Shown here piece by piece: positions 32,904 to 35,385 of a DNA stretch of 35,385 nt (positions are counted from its first letter, which is position 1; every line of letters begins with the position of its first letter). The notes under the pieces are model-generated. The model searched no databases. It was not told the origin of the DNA and was given only the letters and a program-made list of their open reading frames with translations. The position numbers were made by a program, and so were the translations under genes. This stretch comes from Cytophagales bacterium. Lineage in GTDB: Bacteria > Bacteroidota > Bacteroidia > Cytophagales > Cyclobacteriaceae. The stretch spans positions 1 to 35,385 of the forward strand of contig DAHVFH010000196.1 of the NCBI GenBank assembly GCA_027317105.1, given 5' to 3'.

Positions 32904-33947
32904 TTAGTTCACTTTTACATCCACTTTCACGCTCAAACCCGCTTTGAGTATATCCTTATATTTCGAATCATCATCGAACTCAATTTTCACCGGCACGCGT
33001 TGGGTGATCTTCACAAAATTTCCAGTTGAATTATCAGGCGGTAGCAACGAAAACTTTGCCCCTGTGGCCAAACTAAAGGAGGCTACCTTGCCTTTAATGT
33101 CTATGGCCGGATAGCCGTCCAACTTCACCGATACTTCTTGGCCAACTTTCATCTTCTCTAATTGGGTTTCCTTAAAATTAGCTATCACCCAAAATTTGTC
33201 ATTGTTCACCACCGTCATCAAAGGTTGACCCGGCTGAACATATTGCCCTACTTCCAAATTTCTTTTCCCGATTTTTCCGTTTACCGGAGCGTAGATATTG
33301 CAATAGCTTAGTTTCAGTTTGGTCAACTCCAATGCTGCCAGTCTTGTTTCTACGGTGGCTTGTGCCTTTTTGATTTGCGCCTCGGAAGTGCCCACTTGCG
33401 AAACGGCATAAGAAACCTGCCGCTGATTGGCGGTCAATTGCTTTTGCGCAGCTTCAAAATTATTTTGCGCATCGTCCAACTGCTTTTGCGTAATGGCCCC
33501 ATCTTTAAACAAGCCTTCATCGCGCTTCAAATCATCGTTAGCCTTTTGCAAACGCGTGCGCTGTACGTCTTCGTTGGCTAGTGTTACCTGTTTGTTCGAC
33601 AAACTATTATTTAAACCCGCTTCGGTGTTTGCCAAATCAGCACGGGCATTGGCCAAGTCCGTTTCCGCTTGAAGAACCGCCAACACATATTCCCGATCAT
33701 CAATTGAAATTAACATCGAATCTTGCTTGACTTCACCATAGTCCACCACTGTCAATGAATCGATAAAACCTGCCAGACGGCTAACGATGGGTATGGCGTT
33801 GGTTTCGATTTGTGCATTGTCAGTCGCTTCATAAGCCAGGCTGTGAAGCAACGCGCGAATACCAAAGAATCCAGCGATCAATACAATCGGTGCAATGATA
33901 AAGGGAGCTTTATTTCTTTTTTTAGGAGTGGTCTGGTTCGGTTCCAT
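32904..33947 (-). CDS. EmrA/HlyD-type membrane-fusion protein
   Basis: 347 residues from the ATG at 33947: basic N-terminus (PKKRNKAP), one membrane helix about 16-35, then the first half lipoyl strand (EATDNAQIETNAIPIVSRLAG), a long coiled-coil hairpin (about 75-190, repeated Ala/Gln/Lys-rich heptads), the second lipoyl half (CNIYAPVNGKIGKRNLEVGQYV) and a beta-barrel C-terminal domain (QRVPVKIEFDD). It bridges the inner-membrane pump to the TolC-like channel. A GTG at 33971 would add eight residues, but that codon overlaps the -7 promoter box, so the ATG is chosen. First gene of the operon, divergent from marR. Confidence 0.93.
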   Translation of the reverse strand: MEPNQTTPKKRNKAPFIIAPIVLIAGFFGIRALLHSLAYEATDNAQIETNAIPIVSRLAGFIDSLTVVDYGEVKQDSMLISIDDREYVLAVLQAETDLANARADLANTEAGLNNSLSNKQVTLANEDVQRTRLQKANDDLKRDEGLFKDGAITQKQLDDAQNNFEAAQKQLTANQRQVSYAVSQVGTSEAQIKKAQATVETRLAALELTKLKLSYCNIYAPVNGKIGKRNLEVGQYVQPGQPLMTVVNNDKFWVIANFKETQLEKMKVGQEVSVKLDGYPAIDIKGKVASFSLATGAKFSLLPPDNSTGNFVKITQRVPVKIEFDDDSKYKDILKAGLSVKVDVKVN

Positions 33948-33968
33948 AGTTTTTTGAAATTGAAGGCA

Positions 33969-33999
33969 CAAAAGTAAACTTGGTTGACTAAATAGTCAA
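33969..33999 (-). promoter_or_regulatory. promoter of the efflux operon
   Basis: On the minus strand TTG (33997-33999), a 20-nt spacer and TACTTTTG (33969-33976) match the Bacteroidota -33/-7 pattern. The box ends 21 nt before the EmrA-like ATG. Its spacer and -33 box are covered by the palindrome at 33984-33999. Confidence 0.8.
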
Positions 34000-34011
34000 T
34001 ACAGTTGACTA
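33984..34011. promoter_or_regulatory. MarR-type operator: perfect palindrome plus a third half-site
   Basis: TTGACTA (33984-33990), AA, TAGTCAA (33993-33999) is a perfect 7-2-7 inverted repeat of a size typical for MarR dimers. A third copy, TTGACTA, lies at 34005-34011. The palindrome covers the -33 box and spacer of the efflux promoter; the third copy covers the -33 box of the marR promoter. A dimer here would shut both directions, giving repression of the pump and self-control. Confidence 0.8.
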
Positions 34012-34035
34012 TTATTTTTTTATTGCCTAATTTCG
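34005..34035 (+). promoter_or_regulatory. promoter of marR
   Basis: TTG (34005-34007), a 20-nt spacer and TAATTTCG (34028-34035; one mismatch to TAnnTTTG) precede the marR ATG by 12 nt. The transcript would have a leader of only a few bases. Confidence 0.6.
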
Positions 34036-34047
34036 CATCCGAAAACG

Positions 34048-34521
34048 ATGGCACTCGATCATAAACTTCAAGATTCAGAATATATCCTCGATTGTGGCTG
34101 GGGAAAAGTACTTGTCCATTTGAAAAAGCAATTTGATCAATGGGCTACTGACCGTTTGACTCAAAAGGGCTACAAGGATTTTAAGATCCACTACATGCCT
34201 GTGATCATGAATATCGACCTGAATGGCACCAACAACAACGATTTGGCGGTTCGGGCCAAAGTGACCAAACAAGCAATGAGTAAGGTCATTAAAGAATTAA
34301 AAAAACTGGGATACATTTCCTCAAAAACGGACCCTAAAGATAAGCGCAGTGTCATTTTTAGCCTCACGACAAAAGGAAGAAGCTTAGTGATAGGCGCGCG
34401 TGAAAGCGTGGCCGAACTGATGAACGAATACCGCAAAAAACTCGGTAAGAAAAATTTTGACGATCTTTTGAAAAAACTGGTGTCCATAATTGATTACAAT
34501 GACAATAAGATGAATGGCTGA
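34048..34521 (+). CDS. MarR-family transcriptional regulator
   Basis: 157 residues with a winged helix: recognition region NNNDLAVRAKVTKQAMSKVIKELKKLGYI (about 70-98) followed by the wing TDPKDKRSVIFSLTTKGR, where DKRS is the MarR wing signature. Flanking helices would form the dimer interface. It is divergent from the efflux operon across about 100 nt that hold a perfect palindrome, so it is very likely the local repressor, released by a pump substrate (inference from family behaviour). The stop overlaps the ATG of the rRNA methyltransferase gene by 8 nt, so the two are translated from one message. Confidence 0.92.
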   Translation: MALDHKLQDSEYILDCGWGKVLVHLKKQFDQWATDRLTQKGYKDFKIHYMPVIMNIDLNGTNNNDLAVRAKVTKQAMSKVIKELKKLGYISSKTDPKDKRSVIFSLTTKGRSLVIGARESVAELMNEYRKKLGKKNFDDLLKKLVSIIDYNDNKMNG

Positions 34522-35385
34522 TCGCTTCCCGTTTCCACCAGCCTTTGAACAACGTATGCAAGGGAGCCTTCAAAAGGATTGGCAAGAATTTATTTCCGTC
34601 CACGAACACCCCTCTCCTACCAGCATCCGAATCAATGCAAAAAAAAGCAATTCACTAAGTTTTGAAAAAATTCCCTGGACGGATTTTGGATACTATTTAA
34701 AGCAGCGTCCTTCGTTCACTTTCGATCCCCTATTCCATGCCGGCAGCTACTACGTGCAGGAAGCGAGCTCAATGTTTCTCGAGCAAGCACTTAAGCAAAC
34801 GGTGGATCTAGCACAACCCTTAATGGTCCTTGACTTATGTGCCGCCCCGGGCGGAAAATCTACACACGTATTGAGTTTACTGAATGATCAATCTTTATTG
34901 GTATCGAACGAGACGATTCGTTCACGGGCAACTGTGCTTGCGGAGAACATTCAAAAATGGGGCAATACCAATGTAGTGGTTACCAACAATGATCCAGAGG
35001 ATTTCCAAAAATTAGAGGGATTTTTCGACATCATACTGGTTGATGCACCCTGCTCTGGTGAGGGATTGTTCCGAAAAGATCCGAATGCCATGCGTGAATG
35101 GTCGGAACAAAATATTGAATTGTGCACCACACGGCAACAGCGGATTTTGACCCAGGTTTGGCCTTCCCTGAAACAAAATGGGATTTTGATTTATTGCACT
35201 TGTACTTACAATAAAAAAGAAAACGAAGAAAATCTGAACTGGTTAGCGCGCGAGAAAAAAATTGAAAGTTTAAAGTTGAATATTGAAAGTGATTGGGGTA
35301 TTGAAGAGGTTTTTTCTGACGGAGTTTGGGGCTATCGGTTTTATCCTCACCGAGCAAAAGGCGAAGGGTTCTTCATTTCTGTCCT
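34514..35385 (+). CDS. RsmF/NOL1-NOP2-Sun-type RNA cytosine-5 methyltransferase (cut by window edge)
   Basis: The first 290 residues are present; the frame runs off the right edge without a stop. The SAM-binding motif is DLCAAPGGK (107-115). The two cysteines of RNA m5C methyltransferases are both there: C180 in DAPCSGEG (which frees the product) and C230 in YCTCTY (the nucleophile). PTSIRINAKK and FHAGSYYVQEASSM are typical of RsmF/YebU-type enzymes, which methylate 16S rRNA; the relatives carry a C-terminal RNA-binding part that would lie outside. The ATG at 34514 overlaps the end of marR. Confidence 0.9.
   Translation, partial: MADRFPFPPAFEQRMQGSLQKDWQEFISVHEHPSPTSIRINAKKSNSLSFEKIPWTDFGYYLKQRPSFTFDPLFHAGSYYVQEASSMFLEQALKQTVDLAQPLMVLDLCAAPGGKSTHVLSLLNDQSLLVSNETIRSRATVLAENIQKWGNTNVVVTNNDPEDFQKLEGFFDIILVDAPCSGEGLFRKDPNAMREWSEQNIELCTTRQQRILTQVWPSLKQNGILIYCTCTYNKKENEENLNWLAREKKIESLKLNIESDWGIEEVFSDGVWGYRFYPHRAKGEGFFISV

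Noticed and set aside
33948..33971. Longer start (GTG at 33971) for the EmrA-like protein
   Set aside because: The added codons overlap the -7 box, and the transcript would begin downstream of that GTG.
1..35385. CRISPR arrays, insertion sequences, tRNA or rRNA genes, prophage genes
   Set aside because: Looked for in intergenic regions and gene content; none found. Intergenic gaps are all under 300 nt apart from the one holding the 56-residue gene.

Overview
The window looks like ordinary chromosome from a member of the Bacteroidota, probably of the Cytophagales type. The grounds are gene content (one-chain alpha+beta E1 2-oxoacid dehydrogenase, AsmA-like giant, gyrA followed by a TPR protein gene, LuxE-like acyltransferase family, many small lipoproteins), absence of strong Shine-Dalgarno sequences, and several promoters with the Bacteroidota -7 box TAnnTTTG, some with a TTTG/TTG box about 20 nt upstream. 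No tRNA, rRNA, CRISPR array, insertion sequence or phage gene was seen.

Layout. 1-2622: the start of an M16 metalloprotease (leftward, cut by the edge), a small membrane protein ending in a strong terminator, a saccharopine dehydrogenase-family protein (leftward) and cytidine deaminase. 2801-13947: a long rightward run of signalling genes: cheR, a receiver-less cheB, a membrane GAF protein, a 1122-residue sensor phosphatase (Cache-HAMP-HAMP-GAF-coiled coil-PAS-PAS-PP2C/SpoIIE), a SiaB-like kinase, a SiaC-like phosphoprotein, an ABCG-type transporter with an N-terminal TerB-like domain, a lipoprotein and a small secreted protein, closed by a clear terminator. 14047-15207: an NtrC-type response regulator with no DNA-binding domain. 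15211-17268: a 38-residue lipoprotein, a LuxE-like acyltransferase and another lipoprotein. 17284-24131: fused E1 dehydrogenase, alanine dehydrogenase and an AsmA-family protein. 24419-29666: TPR protein, gyrA, fumarylacetoacetase, all leftward. 29706-34521: a tripartite drug efflux operon (EmrA-like, EmrB-like, a 56-residue unknown, TolC-like) divergent from its probable MarR repressor. 34514-35385: the start of an RsmF-type rRNA methyltransferase.

The most interesting region is 2801-12551. It combines the phosphatase (SiaA-like), kinase (SiaB) and target protein (SiaC) of a Sia-type partner switch with a CheR/CheB methylation pair and an exporter. The known output partner, the diguanylate cyclase SiaD, is absent. 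The sensor carries a Glu/Gln-rich coiled coil that could be a substrate of the CheR/CheB pair. A sigma-54-like -24/-12 sequence lies upstream of cheR, and a sigma-54-type regulator lies downstream of the cluster. The second well-resolved regulatory unit is the efflux/marR intergenic region, where a perfect 7+2+7 palindrome plus a third half-site sits on two divergent Bacteroidota promoters.
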